Positions 29,118-37,933 of a stretch of 64,000 bases of DNA are shown one piece after another (the first letter of the stretch is position 1; each line of letters starts with the position of its first letter). The position numbers and the translations under genes are program-made. This DNA comes from Lelliottia sp. JS-SCA-14 (lineage in GTDB: Bacteria; Pseudomonadota; Gammaproteobacteria; Enterobacterales; Enterobacteriaceae): positions 1,612,001 to 1,676,000 of the forward strand of contig NZ_CP141606.1 of the NCBI RefSeq assembly GCF_035593345.1, read 5' to 3'. The notes under the pieces were generated by a model that saw only the letters and a list, made by a program, of their open reading frames with translations, was not told where the DNA came from and made no database searches.

Positions 29118-29902
29118 TGCGTCGCCCCGGCGGTCACGTTGACTACTGTTCCGGTCATCGCCCCGGCATGTTCGGAGGCGAGGAAAGTCACCAGTTCGGC
29201 CACTTGTGCGAGCGTCGGCAGCCGCTTCAGTACGGTACTTTGCGCGGCGCCTTCCAGAAATTGATCAACCGTTAACCCCATCGACTGCGCTTTTATCGTA
29301 AACAACTCCCCGGTATACGAACCCGCCTCAACTGCGCCGGTAATGGCATGAGACCGCACGCCGACGACACGAATATTCTTCGGCCCCAGTTCGCTGGCGA
29401 GCGCCCGGACGAACGCCTCGATCCCCGCGCAGCCGACGATATGACCCAGATGGTTTGGCATCGCCATCGTCGCCGCTGGGGCAACGACAGTAATCATTAC
29501 GCCCGAGCGATCGCCGCCCATGTAAGGAGTGACGGCTTTTGAGATATTGAAGAGGGCAGTGAGGAACGGATCGAACCCTTGTTTGAACTCGGCTAGAGAA
29601 AGTTCAGCGAGCGATTTGCCCTGATTGTGCATAAACCCCGTCGCGTTAACGACAATATCAATGCCGCCAGCTTGTTGGGCCAGCTTTGCGGTTTGCTCAT
29701 GGATGGATTGCTCATCGAGGGCATCGATGACCCAGGTATCTACTGTCCCACCAGCTGCGCGGATTTCATTCGCGATGCGATCGAGCTTATCCTGATGCCG
29801 CGCGGCAAGGTAAACATGCGCCCCTTCGCGCGCCAGAGTTCTGGCGGTTTCGCTGCCGATGGCACCACTGCCACCGAAAATGACGGCGGTTTTGTTTTTC
29901 AT
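29114..29902 (-). CDS. Short-chain dehydrogenase/reductase-like protein lacking the catalytic Tyr and Lys
   Basis: A 262-residue Rossmann-fold protein. The cofactor site [11 protein letters not shown] (residues 10-20) and NATG (87-90) are intact, so NAD(P) binding is likely. At the place of the YxxxK catalytic pair the sequence reads [14 protein letters not shown], giving His154 and Cys158, and the catalytic Ser region is VVAPAAT. So the classical SDR reaction is probably lost or altered. I use the ATG at 29902 (GGGAG nine bases upstream); the TTG before it is unnecessary. It starts a block absent from E. coli at this site. Confidence 0.85.
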   Translation of the reverse strand: MKNKTAVIFGGSGAIGSETARTLAREGAHVYLAARHQDKLDRIANEIRAAGGTVDTWVIDALDEQSIHEQTAKLAQQAGGIDIVVNATGFMHNQGKSLAELSLAEFKQGFDPFLTALFNISKAVTPYMGGDRSGVMITVVAPAATMAMPNHLGHIVGCAGIEAFVRALASELGPKNIRVVGVRSHAITGAVEAGSYTGELFTIKAQSMGLTVDQFLEGAAQSTVLKRLPTLAQVAELVTFLASEHAGAMTGTVVNVTAGATH

Positions 29903-30009
29903 CAACTTATCTCCCGGGTGTTTAGCATTTAAAAATTATGGGTAAGGATTGGCACTCGTTCCACAATTTATGGATGATGGATTGCGCTCTTCTGATAAGG
30001 ATTTATGAG

Positions 30010-31047
30010 ATGAACATAAGTTTTCCGCCCAAACTGGTTCCAGGGGATTTGATTGCGATTACCGCACCCTCGTCAGGCGTTCCTCCTCATTTGCATCAGC
30101 GGTTGGACCTTGCCATTCAGCAACTAAAAAACCGGGGATACAGGGTTCGTGAGGGGGAGTGTTTACGCTCTCAGCATAAAAATAAAAGTGCCTGTAAGCG
30201 GTTGCGAGCGACGGAGCTGATGGCCTTCCTGACCGATCCAGAAGTGAAAGCCATCATGCCGCCATGGGGCGGAGATCTGGCTATGGAGCTGCTTGAACTG
30301 ATTGATTTCCAGAGGCTAGCCACTCTGGAGCCGAAATGGTTTGTGGGTTTTTCTGATCTAAGCACTTTGCATTTCCCGCTGACCACGCTGTCGCACTGGG
30401 CAACCTTACATGGTCCTAATCTGATGGATTTGGGAGCCAGAGAATTGGATCCCACAACACAAGCCATTTGGAGCATTCTTGAAAACGAGCGGGCAACTCA
30501 TATCAAGCAGTACTCCTCCCAGGCTTATCAAATCGAAGAAAACCAATGGGGACCGGCTTCGGATGAGGGTTTCAATCTTACAAAGGAGACGAAGTGGAAG
30601 CGACTGGATGGCGGCACGACGCCCGTCAGTTTCGAGGGCCGATTAATAGGTGGTTGCCTTGACATCATCTCGAGACTTGCCGGAACACCTTATGGTCAAT
30701 TATCGCGCTTCCGGGAGCTGAATCGCCAGGACGGTATTATTCTCTATTTTGAAAATGTGGAAATGGGCCCTTGTGAATTAACGCGAGCATTATTGAGCTT
30801 ACGTTTGCAGGGCTGGTTCAACGATTTAGCTGGCGTACTCATAGGAAGGAGTGCTGCTTTAGATGTTACAGAAGCGACGCAGCATAATTATTTAGACGCC
30901 CTTCGTTCGGCCCTGGGAGACCTTAGCGCTCCGGTTCTTTATGACGTCGATATTGGTCATATTCCTCCGCAAATTTCACTGGTCAATGGTGCCAGTGCGA
31001 CGGTGGAATTTACTGAACAGGGAAGTACGGTGACGCAAGTGATTTGA
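30010..31047 (+). CDS. S66 family serine peptidase, MccF/LD-carboxypeptidase-like
   Basis: A 345-residue cytoplasmic serine peptidase. The S66 triad is visible: Ser115 in GFSDLSTL, Glu248 in YFENVE and His317 in DIGHIPPQ; IMPPWGGDLAMELL precedes the nucleophile. Its length and the GFSD...HGP layout are closer to MccF, which cleaves the toxic nucleotide-peptide amide of microcin C, than to the shorter murein LdcA (304 residues). An immunity or detoxification role is therefore possible but unproven. The ATG at 30010 has AAGGA eight bases upstream. Base composition is lower in GC than neighbouring core genes, which suggests horizontal gain. A terminator follows. Confidence 0.85.
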   Translation: MNISFPPKLVPGDLIAITAPSSGVPPHLHQRLDLAIQQLKNRGYRVREGECLRSQHKNKSACKRLRATELMAFLTDPEVKAIMPPWGGDLAMELLELIDFQRLATLEPKWFVGFSDLSTLHFPLTTLSHWATLHGPNLMDLGARELDPTTQAIWSILENERATHIKQYSSQAYQIEENQWGPASDEGFNLTKETKWKRLDGGTTPVSFEGRLIGGCLDIISRLAGTPYGQLSRFRELNRQDGIILYFENVEMGPCELTRALLSLRLQGWFNDLAGVLIGRSAALDVTEATQHNYLDALRSALGDLSAPVLYDVDIGHIPPQISLVNGASATVEFTEQGSTVTQVI

Positions 31048-31065
31048 TGTGGGGTCTGAAATTCA

Positions 31066-31087
31066 GGCGGCTTAAAAGCCGTCTTTT
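31066..31087 (+). terminator. Rho-independent terminator of the S66 gene
   Basis: GGCGGC-TTAAAA-GCCGTC followed by TTTT; six pairs including one G-U. Confidence 0.6.
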
Positions 31088-31322
31088 AATGGACTTATTG
31101 AAAAAATGGCTTACAAGATAATCAATATACCAATGGCAAGGAGTGGCGATTACGGGGCATTGCCAATTGTTCTCGGCACTAAAGCATTACTAATGGATAC
31201 CTCTATTTTTGGCTTCCATATCCATCATAAAGCCGGTCATGTAGTTAGGATTGAAATCCAGGTCCTTAGTTTTCCAGTATGCAGCTCTCATTTCCTTTAA
31301 TTGGAATCTCAGGATATGTTTT
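31088..31322. other. AT-rich interval without a convincing gene
   Basis: A 64-codon open frame begins at 31106 (MAYKIINIPMARSGDYG), but it has no clear ribosome site and no family I recognise. It may be a remnant of a lost gene in the insertion. I see no other structure. Confidence 0.4.
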
Positions 31323-31934
31323 TTATTCATTCATCAATTCTGCAATGACACTCCGTCTAAATCCTCTTTCATCCGCGATCTCCATTATTTTGGCTTCTGC
31401 CATGGCTTTGCTGCGCATTGCTGAGAGTATCGGTTTAAAGTTGTGGTTGTTACCCTGAAGGTTTAATGGCAGCGAAATGCTGGAAATTAATTTTTCTTCC
31501 AATACCCAGGGTTCTTCATTTGCTACCCAATACACATGTGCATTCTTTTCCATCCACTTGTCCAGCCACTGCTCGCCAGGATGGGTAAATGTCGTTCTGG
31601 TTCCCGAGCCAACACGGCGGAGAGGAAAATTGCTTTCCGCCGATAGCAATACCCCGAGCGTGCGCCTGAGCGTTGAGCCCTCGGCGTTGCCGCTATAGTG
31701 AGTTTTGATGCGCTGACGAAGATTGGCGCGGCTGTTCGGTTTTCCTTTTTTATCCGGTGAAATACCGACATAGAGTAATGTATATCCATCCTGAATAATG
31801 CAACCCTCAGTCGGAACACCTGGCGGGATCTCTTTGAACCACCAAAAATAGATACCATTTACAGCAGGAACAGGTGTGGGGCGACTCATGACATCTGTTC
31901 TGCTGAAAAATCTGTCAGGATAAAAATTAAACAC
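31323..31934 (-). CDS. GIY-YIG domain protein
   Basis: A 203-residue protein with a GIY-YIG nuclease-like core: GIY at residues 27-29, YVG at 55-57, the catalytic-type arginine in NLRQRIKTHY (Arg73/Arg75), and a late glutamate in EEPWVLEEKLI. SGNAEGSTLRRTLGVLL follows the core, as in a bacterial family of stand-alone GIY-YIG proteins of about 200 residues with no known function. The start is GTG at 31934 with GGAG nine bases upstream; an ATG at residue 16 is the alternative. It is divergent from a small unknown gene. The region is low in GC and has no E. coli counterpart. DNA repair, restriction or defence are all possible. Confidence 0.8.
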   Translation of the reverse strand: MFNFYPDRFFSRTDVMSRPTPVPAVNGIYFWWFKEIPPGVPTEGCIIQDGYTLLYVGISPDKKGKPNSRANLRQRIKTHYSGNAEGSTLRRTLGVLLSAESNFPLRRVGSGTRTTFTHPGEQWLDKWMEKNAHVYWVANEEPWVLEEKLISSISLPLNLQGNNHNFKPILSAMRSKAMAEAKIMEIADERGFRRSVIAELMNE

Positions 31935-32012
31935 GCGTATTCTCCGGGCTGATTCATCCTGATATTTTATAGGATTGTTATCTGGGAATGCTTGATTAAC
32001 TTGGGGGAAATA

Positions 32013-32267
32013 ATGAGTTTAAGAGTTACGACGCAGCTGGTGGACACCTGGAAGAAACGCATTCAGCGGGAGGGCTTGAAAGGCTCTACCTACTTTTGCC
32101 AACAGAGTGGGGCTGTTTGGGTTTCCGCCTCAGCCGATCATCAGGCTATCTGTCAGAAAATTTTAGGTAGGGATTCAGGAACCAGTTCTTTGGCGAGTTA
32201 TTTGCGCTGGGATGATGTCGGCGCGGTTGCTTTAGTTGAACTGCTGTACGCGATTGAATCGGCATAG
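32013..32267 (+). CDS. Unknown 84-residue protein
   Basis: A small soluble protein beginning MSLRVTTQLVDTWKKRIQRE and ending in a hydrophobic-rich helix (VGAVALVELLYAIESA). I do not recognise the family. The ATG at 32013 has a good ribosome site, GGGGGAAA, four bases upstream, so it is probably real. It is divergent from the GIY-YIG gene with 78 bases between starts, which raises the chance of a functional pair. Confidence 0.55.
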   Translation: MSLRVTTQLVDTWKKRIQREGLKGSTYFCQQSGAVWVSASADHQAICQKILGRDSGTSSLASYLRWDDVGAVALVELLYAIESA

Positions 32268-32374
32268 AGCAACGATTTATGCGCATAGCAAAAGCGCTGC
32301 CGCCACTTTGTCGCCATACATGGGACAGTGGCTGTGTAAGTGATTGATCTGATAGATGACAAATCCCAGGCAAC

Positions 32375-32454
32375 AAAAAACCCATCAACCTTGAACCAAA
32401 GTGGCGGGGTTGATGGGCTCCACAAATTGGGGGACATCAAAGAAAAGCAGTGGC
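32375..32454 (-). ncRNA. rybB: Small RNA RybB
   Basis: The minus strand from 32454 reads GCCACTGCTTTTCTTTGATG, the exact 5' seed of E. coli RybB, then TCCCCCAATTTGTGGAGCCC, and ends in the known terminator stem CCCATCAACC/GGTTGATGGG with a TTTTTT tail (32380-32375). RybB is an Hfq-bound, sigma-E-induced repressor of outer-membrane protein mRNAs. It sits between rcdA and ybjL as in E. coli, beyond the inserted block. Loop bases differ from E. coli while the seed and the terminator stem are kept. Confidence 0.95.
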
Positions 32455-32459
32455 AATAG

Positions 32460-32488
32460 TTATGACTGCCTCATATACGAAAAGTTCT
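32460..32488 (-). promoter_or_regulatory. Sigma-E promoter of rybB
   Basis: On the minus strand AGAACTT (-35, 32488-32482; consensus GGAACTT) and GTCATAA (-10, 32466-32460) are separated by 15 bases, and the RybB 5' end at 32454 lies five bases further on. Confidence 0.8.
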
Positions 32489-32519
32489 GCGCATCGCAAA
32501 AAAATTTGCGCGATGCGCA
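32488..32519 (-). repeat. Hairpin between ybjL stop and rybB promoter
   Basis: TGCGCATCGC and GCGATGCGCA form a ten-pair perfect stem with a 12-base A/T-rich loop. It starts eleven bases after the ybjL stop and its last base touches the rybB -35. It may end the ybjL transcript, although only a short T tract (ACTTTTC) follows. Confidence 0.6.
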
Positions 32520-32529
32520 TTCTTCAGAG

Positions 32530-34215
32530 TTATCCGAGCGCGGGCCAGATGACGATGATCAGCGTACCGGCGAGGGTCAGCAGGACGTTGGCGATGGCGT
32601 AAGTGCCAGCGTAGCCCAGCGCCGGGATGTTGCTGCGCGCGGTGTCGCTGATGATTTCCATTGCCGGGGCGCAGGTGCGCGCGCCCATCATCGCGCCAAA
32701 CAGCATTGCGCGGTTCATGCGCAGGACGTAGGCGCCGAACAGGAAGCAGATCACTACTGGCAGCAAGCTGACGATCAGACCGGCGACCAGCATCTGCCAG
32801 CCGACAGTGCCCAGGCTGTGGCCGATGCCGCTGCCTGCGCTCAACCCCACGCCTGCCATAAAGACCATCAGACCGAACTCTTTCACCATGTTTAGCGCGC
32901 CCTGCGGGATATAGCCAAAGGTCGGGTGGTTGGCTCGCAGGAAGCCGAGCATGATCCCGGCGAACAGCAGACCGGCAGCGTTACCCACGCCGAAGCTAAA
33001 GTTGCTGAACTGGAAGGTGATCATCCCAATCATCAGGCCGACAATAAAGAAGGCGCAGAAGGCCAGCAGGTCGGTCACCTGGCTGTGGATGGAGATAAAG
33101 CCGATGCGATCGGCGACGGTTTTGACGCGGCGCGCGTCTCCGCTTACCTGCAGAACGTCGCCTTTGTTCAGGACGACATTGTCGTCAATCGGCATTTCAA
33201 TCTGGCTGCGGATCACGCGGTTCAGGAAGCAGCCGTGATCGGTCAGCTTGAGCTGCGCCAGACGGCGGCCAACGGCGTTGTGGTTTTTCACCACAATCTC
33301 TTCCGTGACGATGCGCATGTCGAGCAGGTCACGGTCGAAGACCTCTTTACCGTTACGGAAGCTCGGATCGAGGCGCGCGTGGGCGTCCGGGTAGCCGACC
33401 AGCGCGATATCATCGCCCATCTGCAGTACGGCGTCCCCGTCCGGGTTAGCCAGTATGCCGTTGCGGCGGATACGTTCGATGTAACAGCCGGTCTGGCGAT
33501 AGATGCCCAGCTCGCGCAGATTTTTACCGTCGGCCCAGGCGACCAGCTCCGGCCCGACGCGATAGGCGCGAATGACAGGCAGATAGACTTTGCGTTTAGT
33601 GTCGGTATCCAGACCACGCTCGCGAGCAATCTGCTGGGCGCTGGTCTGGAGATCCTGGTGCTGGAGTTTAGGCAAATAACGGGCGGCGACAATCAGGCTC
33701 ACCAGACCAATCAGGTAGGTCAGGGCATAGCCCAGGCTCAGATGATCGAGCGCCAGCGAGAGCTGGCTTCCCGCCATGCCCGAGTGGCGCAACGTATCGC
33801 CCGCACCAACCAGCACCGGCGTTGAGGTCATCGAACCGGCGAGCATCCCCGCGGTCAACCCGATATCCCAGCCAAACAGTTTACCCAGCCCTAACGCGAT
33901 CACCAGCGCGCTGCCGACCATCACCAGCGCCAGCATCAGATAATTTTTGCCGTCGCGGAAGAAAATTGAAAAAAAGTTCGGCCCGGCTTCCACACCCACG
34001 CAAAAAATAAACAGCATAAAACCGAGATTCAGTGCATCCGTGTTAATGCTGAAATGCTGCTGGCCTAATAATAATGAGACCACTAAAACGCCAATGGAAT
34101 TACCAAGTTGAACTGAACCCAGGCGTAATTTACCCAGACACAGTCCCAGTGCCAGTACAACAAATAATAACAGGATGTAATTCCCATTTAACAAATCTGC
34201 GACGTTTATATTCAC
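32530..34215 (-). CDS. ybjL: Putative transporter YbjL (AAE family, two RCK_C domains)
   Basis: A 561-residue inner-membrane protein, the same length as E. coli YbjL. Two blocks of about five transmembrane segments (residues about 5-175 and 385-560) flank a cytoplasmic region with two TrkA-C domains, seen as [20 protein letters not shown] and [20 protein letters not shown]. It belongs to the aspartate:alanine exchanger family; substrate is unknown. Its 3' end is followed by a hairpin and rybB. Confidence 0.93.
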   Translation of the reverse strand: MNINVADLLNGNYILLLFVVLALGLCLGKLRLGSVQLGNSIGVLVVSLLLGQQHFSINTDALNLGFMLFIFCVGVEAGPNFFSIFFRDGKNYLMLALVMVGSALVIALGLGKLFGWDIGLTAGMLAGSMTSTPVLVGAGDTLRHSGMAGSQLSLALDHLSLGYALTYLIGLVSLIVAARYLPKLQHQDLQTSAQQIARERGLDTDTKRKVYLPVIRAYRVGPELVAWADGKNLRELGIYRQTGCYIERIRRNGILANPDGDAVLQMGDDIALVGYPDAHARLDPSFRNGKEVFDRDLLDMRIVTEEIVVKNHNAVGRRLAQLKLTDHGCFLNRVIRSQIEMPIDDNVVLNKGDVLQVSGDARRVKTVADRIGFISIHSQVTDLLAFCAFFIVGLMIGMITFQFSNFSFGVGNAAGLLFAGIMLGFLRANHPTFGYIPQGALNMVKEFGLMVFMAGVGLSAGSGIGHSLGTVGWQMLVAGLIVSLLPVVICFLFGAYVLRMNRAMLFGAMMGARTCAPAMEIISDTARSNIPALGYAGTYAIANVLLTLAGTLIIVIWPALG

Positions 34216-34492
34216 GGAGGCTAACTTCTTGTTTACCGTTAAGCTGTTGAAAGGATGGGGGATTTAGGCTACTGTTTTATCCCATGTGAGTGCAGGGATT
34301 TTCCCTTTCGCCCATACAGAATATATCCCACAGAACAATAACTGGCCGATAGTCTAATCGTATTAGATATCCAGGGCCAGAAAAGATCGCGTAACAATGT
34401 ATGAGCTTTGGCAAGGAATGCCACATTGCATTATCTGACTGGGCGTCCGTTGGACGATTGTGTATTCGATAGTGATGGAGTCAGGAGGATTT

Positions 34493-34864
34493 TTGAACAT
34501 CAAGCGGAACTGGGCAGGCGTCGTCTGCTGCTTTCTACTGTTTATCGCGGTTTGCCTCTCTTTAGCATTCCACGTCAAAGGCGCATTCAGAGCCTCAGGC
34601 CATCCTGAGCTGGGTTTGCTCTTTTTCATTTTACCCGGCGTGATCGCAAGCTTCATTTCCCGCGGGGGAGAAGTGGTGAAACCGCTGATTGGCGCGATGC
34701 TGGCGGCACCGCTGTGTCTGGTGCTGTTACGTCTCGTTTTTGCCTCGCCGCGTTCGCTATGGCAGGAGCTGGCGTGGCTGATGAGCGGGATATTCTGGTG
34801 TGCGCTGGGCGCGCTCTGTTTTATGTTTGCGCGCAGCCTCGTTCATCGCTGGCGACACAAATAA
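34493..34864 (+). CDS. ybjM: Inner membrane protein YbjM
   Basis: A 123-residue protein with about four transmembrane segments, corresponding to E. coli YbjM (KGAFRASGHPELGLLFFILPG is almost the same). I place the start at the TTG 34493, because AGGAGG lies four bases upstream and translation from there (NIKRNWAG) aligns residue for residue with the E. coli start (MKHKQRWAG, from memory). Upstream ATG and GTG codons at 34475 and 34460 have no ribosome site. Function is unknown. The following terminator is shared with grxA. Confidence 0.85.
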   Translation: MNIKRNWAGVVCCFLLFIAVCLSLAFHVKGAFRASGHPELGLLFFILPGVIASFISRGGEVVKPLIGAMLAAPLCLVLLRLVFASPRSLWQELAWLMSGIFWCALGALCFMFARSLVHRWRHK

Positions 34865-34887
34865 AAACGCCCTCCTGAGAGGGCGTT
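34861..34887 (-). terminator. Bidirectional terminator between ybjM and grxA
   Basis: AACGCCCTC and GAGGGCGTT form a nine-pair stem with a four-base loop. On the minus strand TTTTTAT follows, which ends grxA; the plus strand lacks a good T tract. Confidence 0.8.
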
Positions 34888-34893
34888 AACGCG

Positions 34894-35163
34894 TTACTGG
34901 GCGGCAAACAGCCCCAGATTTTCTTTCGCGTAGGCTTCGAAATCGGTAAAGCCGCCGATGTGCGTCTGGTCGAGGAAAATCTGCGGTACAGTCTCAACAG
35001 GTTTACCCACGGTTTTTTCCAGATCGGCTTTGCTGATGCCTTCCGCGTGAATGTCCACGTAGCGGAAGTTAAAGTCATCGCGCTCAGCGGTCAGTTTTTC
35101 TGCCAGTTCTTTAGCGCGGACGCAGTAAGGGCATCCCGGACGTCCAAAAATCACTGCAAACAT
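34894..35163 (-). CDS. grxA: Glutaredoxin 1 GrxA
   Basis: An 89-residue glutaredoxin with the redox pair Cys11-Pro-Tyr-Cys14 and the GSH-binding TVPQIF and GGFTDF segments. It reduces ribonucleotide reductase and OxyR with glutathione. It is a few residues longer at the C terminus (LGLFAAQ) than the 85-residue E. coli protein. The ATG at 35163 has GGAGAG upstream. E. coli grxA is OxyR-activated; here ATAGCC...TATT and a CAGGT/ACCTG palindrome (35236-35248) lie upstream, but I cannot call an OxyR site firmly. Confidence 0.95.
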   Translation of the reverse strand: MFAVIFGRPGCPYCVRAKELAEKLTAERDDFNFRYVDIHAEGISKADLEKTVGKPVETVPQIFLDQTHIGGFTDFEAYAKENLGLFAAQ

Positions 35164-35280
35164 ATCTCTCTCCTCAAAACGTAAGCCCAACGGCGAATGC
35201 GCTTAGTTTGCCCGATAACCGTTGCTCATGGAAAGCAGGTTTTACCTGTCGCTTTAATACTTACAGGCTATGTTTCGCCA

Positions 35281-35309
35281 ATTACATCACACTTTTCTTT
35301 GCCTATACT
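35281..35309 (+). promoter_or_regulatory. Candidate promoter of nfsA
   Basis: ATTACA (35281-35286) and TATACT (35304-35309) are spaced 17 bases and lie about 40 bases before nfsA. Confidence 0.4.
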
Positions 35310-35349
35310 GGCTGTCATTCCGCGTACAGACTGAGAAAAGAGAGACCTA

Positions 35350-36072
35350 ATGACGCCGACGATTGATGTGATTCGCGCCCACCGTTCCATCCGCCATTTC
35401 ACCGATAAGCCGATTAGCGACGCCGAACGTGAAGCGATTGTGGACAGCGCGCGCGCGACCTCCAGCTCCAGCTTTTTGCAGTGCACGTCGATTATTCGCA
35501 TCACCGACCGCGCGATGCGTGAACAGCTGGTGACACTCACCGGCGGGCAACCGCACGTGGCGCAGGCGGCGGAGTTTTGGGTGTTTTGCGCCGACTTCAA
35601 CCGTCATCTGCAAATCTGCCCCGATGCGCAACTGGGCCTGGCGGAACAACTTCTGCTCGGCGTCGTGGATACAGCGATGATGGCACAGAACGCGCTGACG
35701 GCGGCCGAATCCCTTGGATTAGGCGGCGTTTACATCGGCGGCCTGCGCAACAATATTGAAGCCGTGACCGAACTGCTGAAGTTGCCAAAACACGTGTTAC
35801 CACTGTTTGGCCTGTGCCTCGGCTGGCCGGCGGATAATCCGGATCTCAAGCCGCGTCTGCCTGCGGCGATGATCATGCACGAGAATCATTACCAGCCGGT
35901 GGATGCGCAGGTTCTTGCCCAATACGACGAAGAGCTCGCCAGCTATTACCTGTCACGCGGAAGCAATAATCGCCGCGATACCTGGAGCGATCACATCCGT
36001 CGCACCATCATCAAAGAAAACCGTCCGTTTATTCTCGACTATTTGCATAAACAGGGCTGGGCTGTGCGATAA
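35350..36072 (+). CDS. nfsA: Oxygen-insensitive NADPH nitroreductase NfsA
   Basis: A 240-residue FMN flavoenzyme of the NfsA/FRP type that reduces nitroaromatics and quinones by two electrons with NADPH. The N-terminal [13 protein letters not shown] with [10 protein letters not shown] binds FMN, and the GLCLGWP segment is the usual family mark. The start follows GAGAGACC. In E. coli the small gene ybjC precedes nfsA; there is no room for it here (186 bases between grxA and nfsA starts). rimK follows after 70 bases, as in the E. coli operon. Confidence 0.96.
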   Translation: MTPTIDVIRAHRSIRHFTDKPISDAEREAIVDSARATSSSSFLQCTSIIRITDRAMREQLVTLTGGQPHVAQAAEFWVFCADFNRHLQICPDAQLGLAEQLLLGVVDTAMMAQNALTAAESLGLGGVYIGGLRNNIEAVTELLKLPKHVLPLFGLCLGWPADNPDLKPRLPAAMIMHENHYQPVDAQVLAQYDEELASYYLSRGSNNRRDTWSDHIRRTIIKENRPFILDYLHKQGWAVR

Positions 36073-36142
36073 GTCCATTCATCCTGTGCCAGCCTGCGTG
36101 TATGATACGCAGGCTTTTATCGAGTCTTTAGAGAGGTGCAGG

Positions 36143-37045
36143 GTGAAAATTGCCATTTTGTCCCGGGATGGAACGCTCTATTCGTGTAAACGTCTGCTTG
36201 AGGCAGCCAATAAGCGTGGTCATCTGGTTGAGATCCTCGATCCGCTGTCGTGCTATATGAACATCAGCCCGGCGGCGTCCTCGATTCACTATAAAGGCCG
36301 CCATCTGCCGCACTTCGATGCGGTCATCCCTCGCATCGGCTCACAAATTACCTTCTACGGCACCGCCGCGCTGCGCCAGTTTGAGATGCTCGGCAGCTAC
36401 CCTTTAAATGAATCCGTCGCTATCACCCGCGCGCGCGACAAGCTGCGCTCCCTGCAGCTGCTCGCTCGTCAGGGGATCGACCTGCCGATTACCGGCATCG
36501 CCCACTCGCCGGATGACACCAGCGATCTGATTGACATGGTCGGCGGTGCGCCGCTGGTGGTGAAACTGGTGGAAGGCACGCAGGGCATTGGCGTGGTGCT
36601 GGCCGAAACGCGCCAGGCGGCTGAAAGCGTCATCGATGCCTTTCGCGGTCTGAATGCGCACATTCTGGTGCAGGAGTATATCGAAGAGGCGAAGGGGCGC
36701 GACATCCGCTGCCTGGTTGTCGGCGACGAAGTGGTGGCCGCCATTGAGCGCCAGGCCAAAGACGGCGATTTTCGTTCGAACCTGCATCGCGGCGGCGTGG
36801 CGCGAATCGCCACGATCAGCGACCGCGAGCGAGAAATTGCCATCAAGGCGGCGCAAACCCTGGGGCTGGATATCGCGGGCGTGGATATTCTGCGCGCGAA
36901 CCGTGGTCCGCTGGTGATGGAAGTGAATGCGTCACCCGGCCTTGAAGGCATTGAAAAAACCACCGGGATCGATATCGCAGGTAAAATGATCTCATGGATC
37001 GAGCGCCACGCCACGCCGGGCTTTTGCCTGAAAACGGGTGGTTAG
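36143..37045 (+). CDS. rimK: Ribosomal protein S6 glutamate ligase RimK
   Basis: A 300-residue ATP-grasp ligase that adds glutamates to the C terminus of ribosomal protein S6. The start is GTG at 36143 (GTGAAAATTGCC, encoding [10 protein letters not shown]) with GAGAGGTG upstream, which matches the E. coli N terminus. ATP-grasp features are [35 protein letters not shown] and the metal-binding [15 protein letters not shown]. Part of the nfsA-rimK-ybjN cluster. Confidence 0.96.
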   Translation: MKIAILSRDGTLYSCKRLLEAANKRGHLVEILDPLSCYMNISPAASSIHYKGRHLPHFDAVIPRIGSQITFYGTAALRQFEMLGSYPLNESVAITRARDKLRSLQLLARQGIDLPITGIAHSPDDTSDLIDMVGGAPLVVKLVEGTQGIGVVLAETRQAAESVIDAFRGLNAHILVQEYIEEAKGRDIRCLVVGDEVVAAIERQAKDGDFRSNLHRGGVARIATISDREREIAIKAAQTLGLDIAGVDILRANRGPLVMEVNASPGLEGIEKTTGIDIAGKMISWIERHATPGFCLKTGG

Positions 37046-37100
37046 GGCTGCTTTTTTTGCGTAATCTAGGCGAAGTTTTTACTTAAGAGGCTGCACTGCT

Positions 37101-37577
37101 ATGGATTTACAGGTCGTTCCAACACTGGATACGTTACGTCAATGGCTCGACGATGCAGGCATCACCTATTTTGAGTGTGATTCCTGCCAGGCGTTGCACC
37201 TGCCGCATATGCAAAATTTCGACGGCGTGTTTGATGCCAAAATCGATCTGATCAACGACGTGGTGCTTTTCTCGGCGCTGGCGGAGGTCAAGCCCTCGGC
37301 ATTGCTGGCCCTGGCGTCTGATTTATCGGCCATAAATGCCGGTTCTTTGACGGTGAAAGCATTTCTCGACATACAGGATGATAATCTGCCGAAACTGGTG
37401 GTTTGCCAGTCTTTATTCGCCGGACCCGGTGTGTCGTTTAAACAGTTTGCCTGGTTTATGCGCCAGAGCGAAGAGCAGATCTCCATGGTGATGCTGGAAG
37501 CCAGCGCGCACCATTTACTCTTTACCACCGAAGAGGATATGGAGAATAACGATTCACGGGACTCGTTCCTGCACTAA
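37101..37577 (+). CDS. ybjN: YbjN family protein
   Basis: A 158-residue protein of the same length as E. coli YbjN, in the DUF1790 type III secretion chaperone-like fold family. It contains no catalytic motif that I can see. In E. coli its level affects motility, biofilm and stress tolerance. It follows rimK by 55 bases. Confidence 0.92.
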   Translation: MDLQVVPTLDTLRQWLDDAGITYFECDSCQALHLPHMQNFDGVFDAKIDLINDVVLFSALAEVKPSALLALASDLSAINAGSLTVKAFLDIQDDNLPKLVVCQSLFAGPGVSFKQFAWFMRQSEEQISMVMLEASAHHLLFTTEEDMENNDSRDSFLH

Positions 37578-37933
37578 GCCTTTAAGACCTCACGCAGTCG
37601 CTGCCATGGCGGCTGCGTATCACAAAATTTTCCTCTGGCTGTAACCTTTCTTTAAAGAATTATTCACTTACCCGCAGGCCATTTCGGCTTATCCCATAGA
37701 CAGATCCTGCATAAAAAATTGATAAAAGGCGTTTTTTAATCTGGGCTATAGCCTGGGGCACGGGCTACAGTTATTCTTGCGGAGCTTAAAAAAGCGAGCA
37801 GAAACTGCCAAAAGATTTTTTCTTTTGCGTCAGGCACAGCGACAAAATATGCACGATTCTTGCATATCACCAATTGCATGGTTTGAGTTCGTTTGTTAAC
37901 AACTGTTAACGAGCTTTCATAAGGAATAACGCT
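37578..37933. other. Long leader region before potF
   Basis: This 356-base interval has no gene. It holds an imperfect GC-rich dyad just after ybjN (about 37588-37618), AT-rich tracts, and the sigma-54-like element at 37849-37864. It should contain the potFGHI promoter and activator sites. Confidence 0.6.
37849..37864 (+). promoter_or_regulatory. Possible sigma-54 promoter of potFGHI
   Basis: ATGCACG-ATTC-TTGCA resembles TGGCACG-N4-TTGCA with correct spacing but lacks one G of the -24 GG pair. E. coli potFGHI belongs to the NtrC regulon, which makes such a promoter plausible. Confidence 0.4.

Noticed and set aside
31106..31300. 64-codon open frame between the S66 and GIY-YIG genes
   Set aside because: No convincing ribosome site and no recognisable family; kept only as a note on the interval.
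32375..32417. The CCCATCAACC/GGTTGATGGG stem read as the ybjL terminator
   Set aside because: The sequence upstream matches RybB from its 5' end and has a sigma-E promoter, so it is the terminator of the small RNA.
32401..32895. Open frame on the plus strand across rybB and the end of ybjL
   Set aside because: It is antisense to the small RNA and to the conserved ybjL end; composition is that of a shadow frame.
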